Source: Candidatus Harrisonbacteria bacterium RIFCSPHIGHO2_02_FULL_42_16 (GTDB lineage: Bacteria; Patescibacteriota; Minisyncoccia; UBA6257; 02-FULL-45-10c). From it: a DNA stretch of 53,053 nt. Positions 16,473 through 23,902 of the stretch are shown here, one piece after another. The DNA lies in the NCBI GenBank assembly GCA_001818695.1, contig MHJG01000005.1:1-53053 (forward strand), in the 5' to 3' direction. Each line of letters starts with the position of its first letter. Position 1 is the stretch's first letter. The notes below the pieces were generated by a model. It did not search any database and had not been told where the DNA came from. It saw only the letters and a program-made list of their open reading frames with translations. Both the position numbers and the translations under genes were made by a program.

Positions 16473-17587
16473 AAATTTTAATAGCTACCGGAATTTTTCC
16501 TCCGGATATCGGCGGACCGGCGTTATATAGCCAAAAATTAGCGGAAGAGTTTTCCAGCCGAGGTCTGGTGGTATCGGTAATTACTTATGGTAAAAATTTT
16601 TTTAAAAATAACGCTTATTTGATTAGTGGTGTATCTCGAAAGTGGCCATTTGGGCTTCGGCAGGCGATTTATTTTTTAAAATTATTAAATCAAGCCAGAA
16701 AATCTGATGTCATTTTGACTTTTGATTCTCTCGGCGCCGGATTGCCCGCTGTTATAGCCGGGAAATTATTCAATAAAAAAGTAGTTATCCGTTTGGGCGG
16801 CGACTTTTTATGGGAAAAATTTGTGGAATCCGGCAGGGGCAAAGTTACGATGGCAGAATTTTATCAAAAGAAGTTGCATCAAAGATTTATCATATTATTC
16901 CGTCTTATAATTTTTGCTCTGCAAAATACCGATAAAATTGTATTTACCACTGAATTTCAAAAAGGTTTATTTGTATCTTATTATGGATTAAGGCCAAATA
17001 AAGTTTTTATGATTAGAAATGTTTTTGAGAAAAAAAACGGCCAATTGCTGATTTATGATAATAATTTAAAAACCATTTTATGGGCGGGGCGATTTTTAAA
17101 ATTAAAAAATCTCGATTTATTATTGAGAGTTTTTAAGCGATTATTGGTTTATGATAAAAATTTAGTTTTGGAATTAGCGGGCGAAGGGCCGGAGCGCAGA
17201 ACGCTACAATTGACAGCTGATAATTTACAAGTGACAAATAATATAAAGTTTCTTGGTAAGTTAAGCGAATTCGAGTTAAAAAAGAAAATTATTAATTCTT
17301 ATTTTTGTATTTTGCCGTCTTTGTCAGAGGTGAGCCCCAATTTCGCTTTGCAGTGTTTGGCCTTGGAGAAGCCGATTATTCTTACCGAAGAAACCGGCCT
17401 AAAAGAGCAATTTCCCGGTTTGATGTATGCCGACCCTCAAAAAGAAGACAGTTTTTTTCAGTCCGCCTTACGATTATTAGACGCTAATTCGTATGATAAT
17501 TATCAGAAATTTATTTCCGATATCCATTATCAAAAAACTTGGCGGGATTTAGCCGATGAATATTTAAAAATTCTTGACCCTCACTAA
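16469..17587 (+). CDS. GT4-like glycosyltransferase with altered donor motif
   Basis: 372 residues, GT-B fold. The N-terminal FPPDIGGPALYSQKLAEE loop is typical of GT4. The C-terminal half has LWAGRFLKLKN, GEGPE and LPSLSEVSPNFALQCLALEKP. At the usual E-x7-E position the second Glu is Gln (E-VSPNFAL-Q), so donor binding may differ. A degenerate 7-nt array (17206-17240) codes LQLTADNLQVTNN after GEGPE. The start overlaps the previous gene by 4 nt; the end overlaps the convergent deacetylase fusion by 24 bp. Confidence 0.87.
   Translation: MKILIATGIFPPDIGGPALYSQKLAEEFSSRGLVVSVITYGKNFFKNNAYLISGVSRKWPFGLRQAIYFLKLLNQARKSDVILTFDSLGAGLPAVIAGKLFNKKVVIRLGGDFLWEKFVESGRGKVTMAEFYQKKLHQRFIILFRLIIFALQNTDKIVFTTEFQKGLFVSYYGLRPNKVFMIRNVFEKKNGQLLIYDNNLKTILWAGRFLKLKNLDLLLRVFKRLLVYDKNLVLELAGEGPERRTLQLTADNLQVTNNIKFLGKLSEFELKKKIINSYFCILPSLSEVSPNFALQCLALEKPIILTEETGLKEQFPGLMYADPQKEDSFFQSALRLLDANSYDNYQKFISDIHYQKTWRDLADEYLKILDPH
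17206..17240 (+). repeat. degenerate heptanucleotide array after the GEGPE motif
   Basis: ACAATTG, ACAGCTG, ATAATTT, ACAAGTG, ACAAATA. Period 7; units vary but the register holds. Confidence 0.75.
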
Positions 17588-19375
17588 ATACGCAGTTGCC
17601 AGCCAATTTAATTTGGAATCGGCCAAATTTTTTAATTTATCAGCTAATTTTATGGTCAGTTGCGGAAATAATCGGTCAAAGGGAAGGGGCGCCAGTTTGA
17701 AGTTGTAACCGGTGATTTCTTCTGTTTCCAGTCCGGCTTGCTCCAAAATTTCTTTAATTTGTTTTTTAGTATACTCGCGATGTTTAATCGGGTGGGTATT
17801 TTTACCGGATAAATTTTTAAATAATCCCCAAGGCAGCCCTATCGTTGCCATGAGAATTTTATTCCAGATTCGCCACGGGCTAAAATAATTTGGAAAAGAA
17901 ATAATTGCCTCCCCGTCTTTTTTTAGAACTCGTTTTATTTCTAATAACGCTTTTTCGTCGGTTTCCAAATATTCCAGCACCCCTAAGGCGGTTAGATAGT
18001 CATAATAATCGGACGGAGAATCAATATCTTCAATGTTTCCGGTTTTGGCGACTAAATCTCCATGCTTAAATCGCCTTTTTAATAACTCAATCATATTTGG
18101 CGCTATATCAATAGCGGTAATTTTGGCGCCTCTATTCAATAGTTCCTCAATTATTATTCCCGGACCGGAGCCGATGTCAAGGATTTTTTTACCCTGAACG
18201 TTTTTTAAAATATCAAGAGTCAGCCGTTTTCTTTCCCTGAATGAAAAGCCCTCGGGTGTCTCTTTGTAATATTCAGACAAATATGAGTCGGTATCTTTGT
18301 TAAAAAATTCTCCCGGATCCATTGATTTAATGCTTAGAGTATCTCTAATTAATTGCATATAGTTTCTTATTCCGCTAATAGTGATGCGAAAAAATATCAG
18401 ATTATCTGATTCGTCCAAGGAAAATCTCGGCAAGGAATAAGGGTTAAGTCCCGGCTTTATTGTTCCGGGAATAGTGGTCAGGGCGGCTATAAATCCTTCC
18501 CTTTTTAAAATTTCAATAATTTCTTCATTAAAGTCCTCTTTTTGGCCGTTGGGATAGGCAAAGATTTTTAAAATCCGGCCAATCTTCTGTTCGCATAAAT
18601 TATAGGACTCAATAATTTCCGAACTTATTTTTTCCGCGGGTAGTTTGGAAAGAATCGGATGAGATTTAGTGTGAGGGGCGAAGCCAATCCCATTTTTGGA
18701 CATTTCTTGGATTTGCTCCCAGGTTAATCCTTTATAAGGCGAAGCGCCGAAATCCCCTATTAATCTTTCCCCTAACTGATTTTCAATTTCAATCAGCAAA
18801 TTTTCTTTTTTTTCGTTATCAATATTTTTTAAATATTTTCTTATGGCGATGTCTGTTTTGCATTTATTTCTATGATTATCTGTTGGTAAATTACGGATTG
18901 CGCCGTTGATTTCCATAGTTAATGATTTTAAATTTGTATTGCTAATCGCGTATTCTAATCTATCAACCCAGAGGGGTTTTTGTTCGTCCACCAAATCAGT
19001 GGCTATGAATACCGTGGCCGGCAATTCAAGTTCTTTTAATATCGGAAAAGCGTGTTTATAGATATTTTCATATCCGTCATCAAAAGTTAGGGCCAGTATA
19101 TTTTCGGTTAACCTCTTTTTACTTTGATGAAGTTCTATAAGGGCAGACAGGGAAATAATTTTATAATTTCTTTTTAGCCAGATTAGCTGACTTTTGAAAT
19201 TTTTCGGATTGACGAATTTTTTTCTGTAATTAAAAATCCCCCCATTATTTATTTCCGGAGATATTCCATGGTAAAGAGCGATTGTGGCGGTCGGTCTGCG
19301 TATTTTCAAATAGATAATCGGAAGCCGCAAAAAATCCGCAAACCAGAACAGCATATATTTTAAAAATTTTCTCAT
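17564..19375 (-). CDS. polysaccharide deacetylase (NodB) - SAM methyltransferase fusion
   Basis: 603 residues. A membrane-proximal N-terminus (about 1-25) is followed by a CE4/NodB domain (about 30-330) with TFDDGYE (metal-binding Asp pair), HTKSHP (metal-binding His pair) and AYPNG. A class I methyltransferase follows (about 365-560) with the SAM loop ILDIGSGPGIIIEEL and a second acidic strand ITAIDIAPN. The first part would deacetylate N-acetylated sugars; the second would methylate an unknown acceptor, perhaps a glycan. Both sets of key residues are present, so both halves look active. No frameshift or stop separates them. It starts 23 bp from a divergent GT4 gene. Confidence 0.85.
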   Translation of the reverse strand: MRKFLKYMLFWFADFLRLPIIYLKIRRPTATIALYHGISPEINNGGIFNYRKKFVNPKNFKSQLIWLKRNYKIISLSALIELHQSKKRLTENILALTFDDGYENIYKHAFPILKELELPATVFIATDLVDEQKPLWVDRLEYAISNTNLKSLTMEINGAIRNLPTDNHRNKCKTDIAIRKYLKNIDNEKKENLLIEIENQLGERLIGDFGASPYKGLTWEQIQEMSKNGIGFAPHTKSHPILSKLPAEKISSEIIESYNLCEQKIGRILKIFAYPNGQKEDFNEEIIEILKREGFIAALTTIPGTIKPGLNPYSLPRFSLDESDNLIFFRITISGIRNYMQLIRDTLSIKSMDPGEFFNKDTDSYLSEYYKETPEGFSFRERKRLTLDILKNVQGKKILDIGSGPGIIIEELLNRGAKITAIDIAPNMIELLKRRFKHGDLVAKTGNIEDIDSPSDYYDYLTALGVLEYLETDEKALLEIKRVLKKDGEAIISFPNYFSPWRIWNKILMATIGLPWGLFKNLSGKNTHPIKHREYTKKQIKEILEQAGLETEEITGYNFKLAPLPFDRLFPQLTIKLADKLKNLADSKLNWLATAYLVRVKNF

Positions 19376-19398
19376 TTGTTAGATACTATTAAATATAG

Positions 19399-20616
19399 AT
19401 GTCAATTATTATGAAAAATTATACCAATGAAACGGCTTGGGGTCAAAATATTAATATCCTTATTATTGGCACGGACGACGGTATTTTTAAATCCAATTCC
19501 GCCGTGCGAAAAAGGATTGTTGATTATGCCGCGCATTTTAAATCTTTTTATGTTATTTCCAAGACCCGCGATAAAGTATTGAGTGAAGATTTTGAAAGTA
19601 AGGCATTTTTTTACCCCGCATATTCATCGTCGTTTTTTTCTTTTATCAGGTCTTCTTATTTATTAGGTTCGGCTATTTTGGGTAAGGAAGGAAATTGGGT
19701 GATTAGCGTTGAAAATCCTTTTGAAACTGCATTGGTTGGCTGGCTGCTTAGCCGGAGATATAAATTTCCATTACAAATTCAGGTTCATACTGATATATTC
19801 AGCAATTATTTTTGGAAAGAGTCACTAAAAAATAAAGTTCGAGTTTTATTAGCGAAATTTTTATTGCCCCGAGCGGACGGTGTTCGCGTTGTTTCAGAGC
19901 GTATAAAACAATCTTTAATTACTCAATTACCTAATTACCAATTACTCCCCCTACGAGGGATCTCCCAAAGGGAGACAATTATTGTTTTACCAATTTTCGT
20001 TGATGTTAAAAAAATTCAATCAGCGCCTATAAAAACCGACTTGCATCAAAAATATCCTGATTACGATTTTATAATTTTAATGGCTTCCCGGCTGACTCGC
20101 GAGAAGAACATCGGAATTGCCATTGAAGCGATGAAGGAAATTCTAAAAAGAAAAAATCTAAACCCTAAACCCTCTACCTTAAACCCTCTATTATTGATTG
20201 TCGGCGATGGACCAGAGGGGCAGAAACTAGAATCTAGAATTCAGAATCTAGAATTAAGCACTAATATTAAAATAGAAAATTGGACAGACGATTTAATTTC
20301 TTATTATAAAACCGCGGATTTATTTTTATTGACTTCAAATTATGAGGGATATGGGCGTACCGTTGTAGAAGCAATGTCGGCCGGCTTGCCGGTAGTTATG
20401 ACGGATGTTGGGATAGCGGGAGAGCTTTTAATTGATGATTTGGATGGCAGAGTAGTTCCAGTAGGAAGTGAAAAAGCGCTTGCGGCGGCGATAATGGAAT
20501 TAAAAGAAAATTTCGCAAAAAAAGAAGAATTTAAGCAAAATAACTTGAAACTGCTGGAAAAATGGCCAACTAAGCAAGAATATTTGGAGAAATATAAACG
20601 ATCTCTTGAATTATAA
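19399..20616 (+). CDS. GT4 family glycosyltransferase
   Basis: 405 residues, GT-B fold, with MASRLTREKNIGIAIEAM, VGDGPEG and the E-x7-E motif EGYGRTVVE followed by DVGIAGELL. It is a cytoplasmic-face sugar transferase for envelope glycan. The reading frame contains a cluster of small inserts: AATTAC octamer repeats and a double palindrome (19917-19976, QLPNYQLLPLRGISQRET), a 7-nt array before VGDGPE (20158-20192, NLNPKPSTLNP) and another after it (20227-20254, LESRIQNLE). A -10 box TACTAT at 19384-19389 favours the start at 19399; ATG 19411 is possible. Its last 247 bp are duplicated at 21506-21752. Confidence 0.9.
   Translation: MSIIMKNYTNETAWGQNINILIIGTDDGIFKSNSAVRKRIVDYAAHFKSFYVISKTRDKVLSEDFESKAFFYPAYSSSFFSFIRSSYLLGSAILGKEGNWVISVENPFETALVGWLLSRRYKFPLQIQVHTDIFSNYFWKESLKNKVRVLLAKFLLPRADGVRVVSERIKQSLITQLPNYQLLPLRGISQRETIIVLPIFVDVKKIQSAPIKTDLHQKYPDYDFIILMASRLTREKNIGIAIEAMKEILKRKNLNPKPSTLNPLLLIVGDGPEGQKLESRIQNLELSTNIKIENWTDDLISYYKTADLFLLTSNYEGYGRTVVEAMSAGLPVVMTDVGIAGELLIDDLDGRVVPVGSEKALAAAIMELKENFAKKEEFKQNNLKLLEKWPTKQEYLEKYKRSLEL
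19917..19976 (+). repeat. AATTAC repeats followed by a double palindrome, in frame
   Basis: AATTAC at 19917, 19925, 19933 and 19940 (8, 8, 7 nt apart), then CCCT-ACG-AGGG (19949-19959) and TCTCCC-AAA-GGGAGA (19961-19975). The double hairpin has the same layout as 29780-29808, with paired base changes in the stem. Confidence 0.8.
20158..20192 (+). repeat. heptanucleotide array (CTAAACC type, 5 units)
   Basis: CTAAACC, CTAAACC, CTCTACC, TTAAACC, CTCTATT. It encodes NLNPKPSTLNP just before VGDGPE. Confidence 0.88.
20227..20254 (+). repeat. heptanucleotide array (CTAGAAT, 4 units)
   Basis: CTAGAAT, CTAGAAT, TCAGAAT, CTAGAAT. It encodes LESRIQNLE, directly after GDGPEGQK. Confidence 0.9.
20365..20611 (+). 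repeat. 247-bp direct repeat, copy 1 (GT4 3' end)
   Basis: Aligns without gaps to 21506-21752 (offset 1141). It includes a run of about 95 bp with a single mismatch; the ends have diverged more. Confidence 0.9.
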
Positions 20617-20734
20617 AAAGATAAGGTAATCGTTTGCGCGAGATGAGCAATCTTTTAGAAAAAGATTGAACTATTATACTTCCGCGTAAAAATTCTTTAT
20701 TAGAGATTTTTTAAGCTAGGAAATTTGGAGCGAT

Positions 20735-20763
20735 TTGACAGATGTTATTTTTTCTGTTAACAT
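20735..20763 (+). promoter_or_regulatory. sigma-70 promoter of cassette 1
   Basis: TTGACA (20735-20740), 17-nt T-rich spacer, TAACAT (20758-20763). It is preceded by GA, as in cassettes 2 and 4. The ATG at 20764 abuts the -10 box and would lie upstream of the transcript start. Confidence 0.8.
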
Positions 20764-20790
20764 ATGCCAAGTAGTACATTCTCAATAGAA

Positions 20791-20797
20791 AAGGAGG
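20791..20797 (+). promoter_or_regulatory. strong ribosome binding site deciding the start at 20803
   Basis: AAGGAGG, 5 nt before ATG 20803. This and the promoter position exclude the longer frame from 20764. Confidence 0.85.
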
Positions 20798-20802
20798 TAG
20801 TT

Positions 20803-21393
20803 ATGGGATTAGAACACGCTTATGAGCTAGTGGGGGCTGTTACGATATTTTTTTACTTTTTAATTCCGCTGCTTTTGCAAGTTTTTGGAAGGGACATTCT
20901 AAATTGGTGTTCAGATTATATTTCATTGTACTTTGGAAAATCTATTGAGAAATTCATTGCGGTGGCTAAGAAGCGAGGATATAGCGAGGTTACTGTTAAA
21001 TTATCTTGTATTTGCTATAGCGGAGGATTTGCTGATATAGGAGCTGGAGACGAATCACATTTTTATGTTGATCTTGTGGCTGGCACTATGAAATGGAGGG
21101 TGTGCCATATAGTTTCCCAAGAGTGGATTGATTTGCGCGGACCAGCCCAGATTGCTGCACTTCGTTGTTGGAGAAATATTGTTGATGTTTTTGAACTATT
21201 GATTTGTGCTGGATTTAAGATAAAGATAGATGGGGGTAGGAATGAAATAGTTTCGTATAGCGAAGCGCAAAATCTAGTCACTGAATACGAATTGAATGTT
21301 CCAAAGTTTTTAGAAGAAAATAATATTTCAGAAAAAAGAGCGGCTAATTTGGTGAAAACAAAATTAGCGTTACGACGACAGATTCTTAGATAA
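20803..21393 (+). CDS. cassette 1: membrane-anchored protein of unknown function
   Basis: 196 residues from the SD-backed ATG. One hydrophobic segment (about 8-26) is followed by a soluble domain of about 165 residues containing Cys, Trp and Gly-rich strands (for example LSCICYSGGFADIGAGD). I recognise no family or catalytic motif. It stands alone with its own promoter, SD and terminator, between the two copies of a 247-bp direct repeat. The SD and leader differ from the leaderless style of surrounding glycosyltransferase genes, which suggests acquired DNA. Confidence 0.75.
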   Translation: MGLEHAYELVGAVTIFFYFLIPLLLQVFGRDILNWCSDYISLYFGKSIEKFIAVAKKRGYSEVTVKLSCICYSGGFADIGAGDESHFYVDLVAGTMKWRVCHIVSQEWIDLRGPAQIAALRCWRNIVDVFELLICAGFKIKIDGGRNEIVSYSEAQNLVTEYELNVPKFLEENNISEKRAANLVKTKLALRRQILR

Positions 21394-21402
21394 TAGTAGA
21401 CG

Positions 21403-21429
21403 AGCTGCTCTCATGGGGGCAGCTTTTTT
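21403..21429 (+). terminator. intrinsic terminator of cassette 1
   Basis: Stem AGCTGC/GCAGCT with a 10-nt loop, followed by TTTTTT. Confidence 0.8.
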
Positions 21430-21496
21430 ATTAAAGAAATACAACACTTTTGTTTTTTAGAACTGGTGTTAAAATGAGTATTATGTTTAAACCTAA

Positions 21497-21787
21497 ATGG
21501 CTGTCGTAGAAGCAATGGCGGCTGGTTTGCCGGTGATTATGACTGACGTTGGGTTGGCAGGAGAGCTTTTAATTGATGATTTGGATGGCAGAGTAGTTCC
21601 AGTAGGAAGTGAAAAGGCGCTTGCGGCGGCGATAATGGAATTAAAAGAAAATTCCGTTAAAAGGGAAGAATTTAAGCAAAATAACTTGAAACTGCTGGAA
21701 AAATGGCCGACTAAACAAGAGTATTTGGATAAGTATAGAAATTCTTTAATAACGATTGTTCAAACTATGAAATCTTATGTGATTTGA
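21497..21787 (+). pseudogene. truncated GT4 glycosyltransferase (3' fragment)
   Basis: 96 codons matching the last quarter of the GT4 gene at 19399, from the E-x7-E region onward (VVEAMAAGLPVIMTDVGLAG to KWPTKQEYLDKYRNSL). The acceptor domain and most of the donor domain are missing. No SD precedes its ATG. It is either a broken tandem copy whose 5' part was replaced by cassette 1, or a duplication made when the cassette entered. Its stop codon overlaps the -35 box of cassette 2. Confidence 0.85.
21506..21752 (+). repeat. 247-bp direct repeat, copy 2
   Basis: The second copy, within the GT4 fragment. The repeats bracket 20612-21505, which holds cassette 1. Confidence 0.9.
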
Positions 21788-21812
21788 CATTATTGATTTT
21801 TTTTGCTACTAT
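21784..21812 (+). promoter_or_regulatory. sigma-70 promoter of cassette 2
   Basis: TTGACA (21784-21789), 17-nt T-rich spacer, TACTAT (21807-21812). The -35 overlaps the TGA of the GT4 fragment. An SD-like AGAGGAG (21841-21847) sits just before the ATG. Confidence 0.8.
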
Positions 21813-21849
21813 ATAATATAGTAAATTCCCAAAAGAAGAAAGAGGAGAA

Positions 21850-22197
21850 ATGAAATCAGACAAAAAGAAGTTGAGTGAAAAGCGAGACATTTTATCAAAT
21901 ATATTATTCATATTAATAAGATTTGATTTGCTATCAGTCTTCAAAAAATCGGTTAAGGGACAAGTCCTTTTAATGAATATACTATTATCTCTTCCGTGGA
22001 TTCTTGCAGTTAGCATTGCTTTATTTACTTGGTTTTTTGGATCAAGGGGTGTCGTATCGGCAAAGGATTCACGAGACTTAGCAGATATGTCAATTGGTTT
22101 AGGTTTGTGTGTATTCTTTTGGACATTTCTCTTAGTTCGATTGACAATTTACGAATCTTTCAAGGTTAATATCGGTCCCAGCACTTTTGAATCTTAA
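21850..22197 (+). CDS. cassette 2: small two-pass membrane protein, unknown
   Basis: 115 residues. A charged N-terminus (about 1-15, many Lys) is followed by a possible amphipathic region and two clear membrane segments (about 45-65 and 80-100). No family is recognised. It has its own promoter, SD and terminator. It lies between the GT4 fragment and the IS481-like element and is probably acquired with cassette 1 in the same hot spot. Confidence 0.65.
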   Translation: MKSDKKKLSEKRDILSNILFILIRFDLLSVFKKSVKGQVLLMNILLSLPWILAVSIALFTWFFGSRGVVSAKDSRDLADMSIGLGLCVFFWTFLLVRLTIYESFKVNIGPSTFES

Positions 22198-22205
22198 AAA
22201 TTGTA

Positions 22206-22240
22206 AAAAACCCCCCCCATGGTTCGCCCAGGGGGTTTTT
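22206..22240 (+). terminator. intrinsic terminator of cassette 2
   Basis: AAAAACCCCC arm pairing with GGGGGTTTTT, with A-run and T-run on the two sides, so it could act in both directions. Confidence 0.85.
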
Positions 22241-22260
22241 CTTTATAAAAATATCAATAA

Positions 22261-23391
22261 TGCATAACCTCAGATACATTCTGGACTCTATGAAGCCTTA
22301 GCTTTATGGAGTTTTTTAATCGAATTCACTCAAAATATACCGGCATCAGAGGGTTTATCACCGTATACAATGACGCGATACAATATGGGTATATGATTAC
22401 CCAACAAGCGCAGGAGAAGGCGCGTATCTTGGTCTTTTGGGAAAAGCACGGCCTTCAAGCGACCCTCGATGCTTTTCCCGTCAAAAGGTCGACACTTTAC
22501 ACCTGGAAACAGACCTGGATTGCGGGAGGGAAAAAGCTTGAAGCGTTGAACCCCAAGTCCCGACAACCCAAGACGAAACGCAAGCGATTATGGCCTGCCC
22601 CCATCATCGCGGAAATTCAACGACTCCGGAGTCGCGAAGTCCATCCGAATCTTGGGGAAAGGAAGCTATCGAAAGAGCTTGCCGTGTTTTGCGAGGCACG
22701 CAACCTGCGTTGTCCAAAGCCCGCAACAATTGGGCGTCTGATCGCCGACCTCGGCGGTCTTCGCGCGGCGCCGGTCAAGGTGTCGCATTTTGGCAAAATC
22801 AAAAAGGTTAATCGCCGCGCCGTCCTCAGAAAACCTAAACAATTCAAGGCAACGCATCCCGGCCACTGTGTGGCATTTGATACGATTGAGATCTTTATTC
22901 GCGGTATGCGTCGCTATGTCATCACTGCCACCGACCTATATGGGCGTATGAGCTTTGCATGGGGAACGGCGTCGCACGCCTCGCATGCGGCGCAAGAGTT
23001 CTTTGAGAGGTGCGAGCGCGTCCTCCCCATGCCGATGGAGTACGTCTTAACCGACAATGGTTCAGAATTCAAGAAAGATTTTGACATTGCGCTCCGGAAC
23101 GCTCATCTCACGCACTATCATACGTATCCCAAGACACCCAAGATGAATGCTCATGCGGAACGATTCAACCGAACGATTCAAGAAGAGTTTGTGGACTTCA
23201 ATTATGAACTACTTGCGACCGATATTGATGCATTTAACCGCAAGCTCATGGATTGGCTCATCTGGTACAATACCGAGCGTGTGCATTACGCATTCAACAA
23301 TCAATTGTCCCCAGCGCAATATCTGTTATCCTATTATCAACAATCGTCGAGACAAACTGCTTCCGAGTCCAGAGTATGGTGCGGTTATACA
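22261..23391 (+). mobile_element. complete IS481-like insertion sequence, 1131 bp
   Basis: Imperfect terminal inverted repeats: left TGCATAACC...TCTGGACTC (22261-22288), right complement TGTATAACC...TCTGGACTC (23365-23391). A 5-bp target duplication AATAA flanks it (22256-22260 and 23392-23396). The TG[C/T] ends and the single DDE transposase fit the IS481 family. GC content is visibly higher than around it, suggesting fairly recent arrival. It landed between the cassette 2 terminator and the toxin-antitoxin promoter. Confidence 0.85.
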
Positions 23392-23400
23392 AATAATTGA
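22393..23400 (+). CDS. IS481-type DDE transposase
   Basis: 335 residues from the ATG at 22393 (MITQQAQEKARILVFW); an in-frame ATG at 22306 would add 29 residues. An N-terminal helix-turn-helix (LDAFPVKRSTLYTWKQTW) is followed by an rve/DDE integrase core: first Asp in VAFDTIEIF, second in LTDNGSEF, Glu in NAHAERFNRTIQEEF. All three catalytic residues are present, so it may be active. TACAAT at 22379-22384 suggests a leaderless transcript. The frame reads through the right terminal repeat, and the last two Asn codons and the TGA stop lie outside the element, in the target duplication and flank. Confidence 0.9.
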   Translation: MITQQAQEKARILVFWEKHGLQATLDAFPVKRSTLYTWKQTWIAGGKKLEALNPKSRQPKTKRKRLWPAPIIAEIQRLRSREVHPNLGERKLSKELAVFCEARNLRCPKPATIGRLIADLGGLRAAPVKVSHFGKIKKVNRRAVLRKPKQFKATHPGHCVAFDTIEIFIRGMRRYVITATDLYGRMSFAWGTASHASHAAQEFFERCERVLPMPMEYVLTDNGSEFKKDFDIALRNAHLTHYHTYPKTPKMNAHAERFNRTIQEEFVDFNYELLATDIDAFNRKLMDWLIWYNTERVHYAFNNQLSPAQYLLSYYQQSSRQTASESRVWCGYTNN

Positions 23401-23424
23401 TATTTTAATTCAGTGTGTTATCAT
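23397..23424 (+). promoter_or_regulatory. toxin-antitoxin promoter next to the IS end
   Basis: TTGATA (23397-23402), 16-nt spacer, TATCAT (23419-23424), 6 nt before the ATG at 23431. It starts one base after the IS target duplication, so the IS missed the promoter narrowly. Confidence 0.5.
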
Positions 23425-23430
23425 ACTAAT

Positions 23431-23652
23431 ATGACCGTTGTGACGATTCTAAAAGAAACAATTAAAAATCAAGAGTTGGTGGCTATACCCAGAAAAGAAT
23501 ACGAAGCGTTTTCGCGATGGCAAAAGATGTTTAAAATTTTTAAACCGACTGCCAAAGATAAGGCCGAACTTAAACATGCCCGTAATGATTATAAGGTTGG
23601 ACGGTTTATGACTATCAATGAACTTAAGCGGAAATTGGCAGGTAAGAATTAG
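23431..23652 (+). CDS. antitoxin of a RelBE/ParDE-like pair
   Basis: 73 residues from the ATG at 23431. The N-terminal part (TVVTILKETIKNQELVAIPR then KEYEAF) resembles the DNA-binding segment of Phd/RelB-type antitoxins. The charged C-terminal half would wrap the toxin. It ends 35 nt inside the toxin gene, the usual order for type II pairs. Autoregulation through its own promoter is expected from the family. An in-frame TTG upstream is less likely because it lies in the promoter. Confidence 0.7.
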   Translation: MTVVTILKETIKNQELVAIPRKEYEAFSRWQKMFKIFKPTAKDKAELKHARNDYKVGRFMTINELKRKLAGKN

Positions 23653-23887
23653 AGAAATTGTTTATAAACAATTGGCTCGATTTCCCGTCAAAGATCGGGA
23701 GCGTTTATTGCGCGCCATTGATGGGTTATCAGCCAATCCTTTTATTGGGGATATTCAAAAGATGGGCGGAGAAGAAAATGTTTGGCGAAGACGCATAGGT
23801 TCTTACCGAATTCGTTATGAAATATACGTCCAGGAGAGGGTTATTTATGTTTTTTTCGTAGAACGTCGGACTTCAAAGACATATTAG
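23618..23887 (+). CDS. RelE/ParE-family toxin
   Basis: 89 residues. The body has the RelE/ParE layout: helical IVYKQLARFPVKDRERLLRA, then GLSANPF, then the strand block WRRRIGSYRIRYEIYVQE and VIYVFFVERRTSKTY. Basic and aromatic residues on the last strands are the usual active-site or binding surface. It acts as an mRNA interferase or gyrase poison depending on subfamily, which I cannot settle by eye. The start at 23618 overlaps the antitoxin by 35 nt in another frame. Confidence 0.8.
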   Translation: MNLSGNWQVRIREIVYKQLARFPVKDRERLLRAIDGLSANPFIGDIQKMGGEENVWRRRIGSYRIRYEIYVQERVIYVFFVERRTSKTY

Positions 23888-23902
23888 AATCACCCCACTA
23901 CC

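Noticed and set aside
20617-20690. Terminator after the GT4 gene (CAATCTTTT/AAAAGATTG)
   Set aside because: A stem is present near 20650 but it is AT-rich and not followed by a T-run, so I do not call it.
20764-20802. Longer start for the cassette 1 gene at 20764
   Set aside because: This ATG abuts the -10 box and lies upstream of the predicted transcript start; a perfect SD precedes 20803.
22566-22866. Additional genes inside the IS element
   Set aside because: Short frames on both strands overlap the DDE transposase and have no motif of their own.
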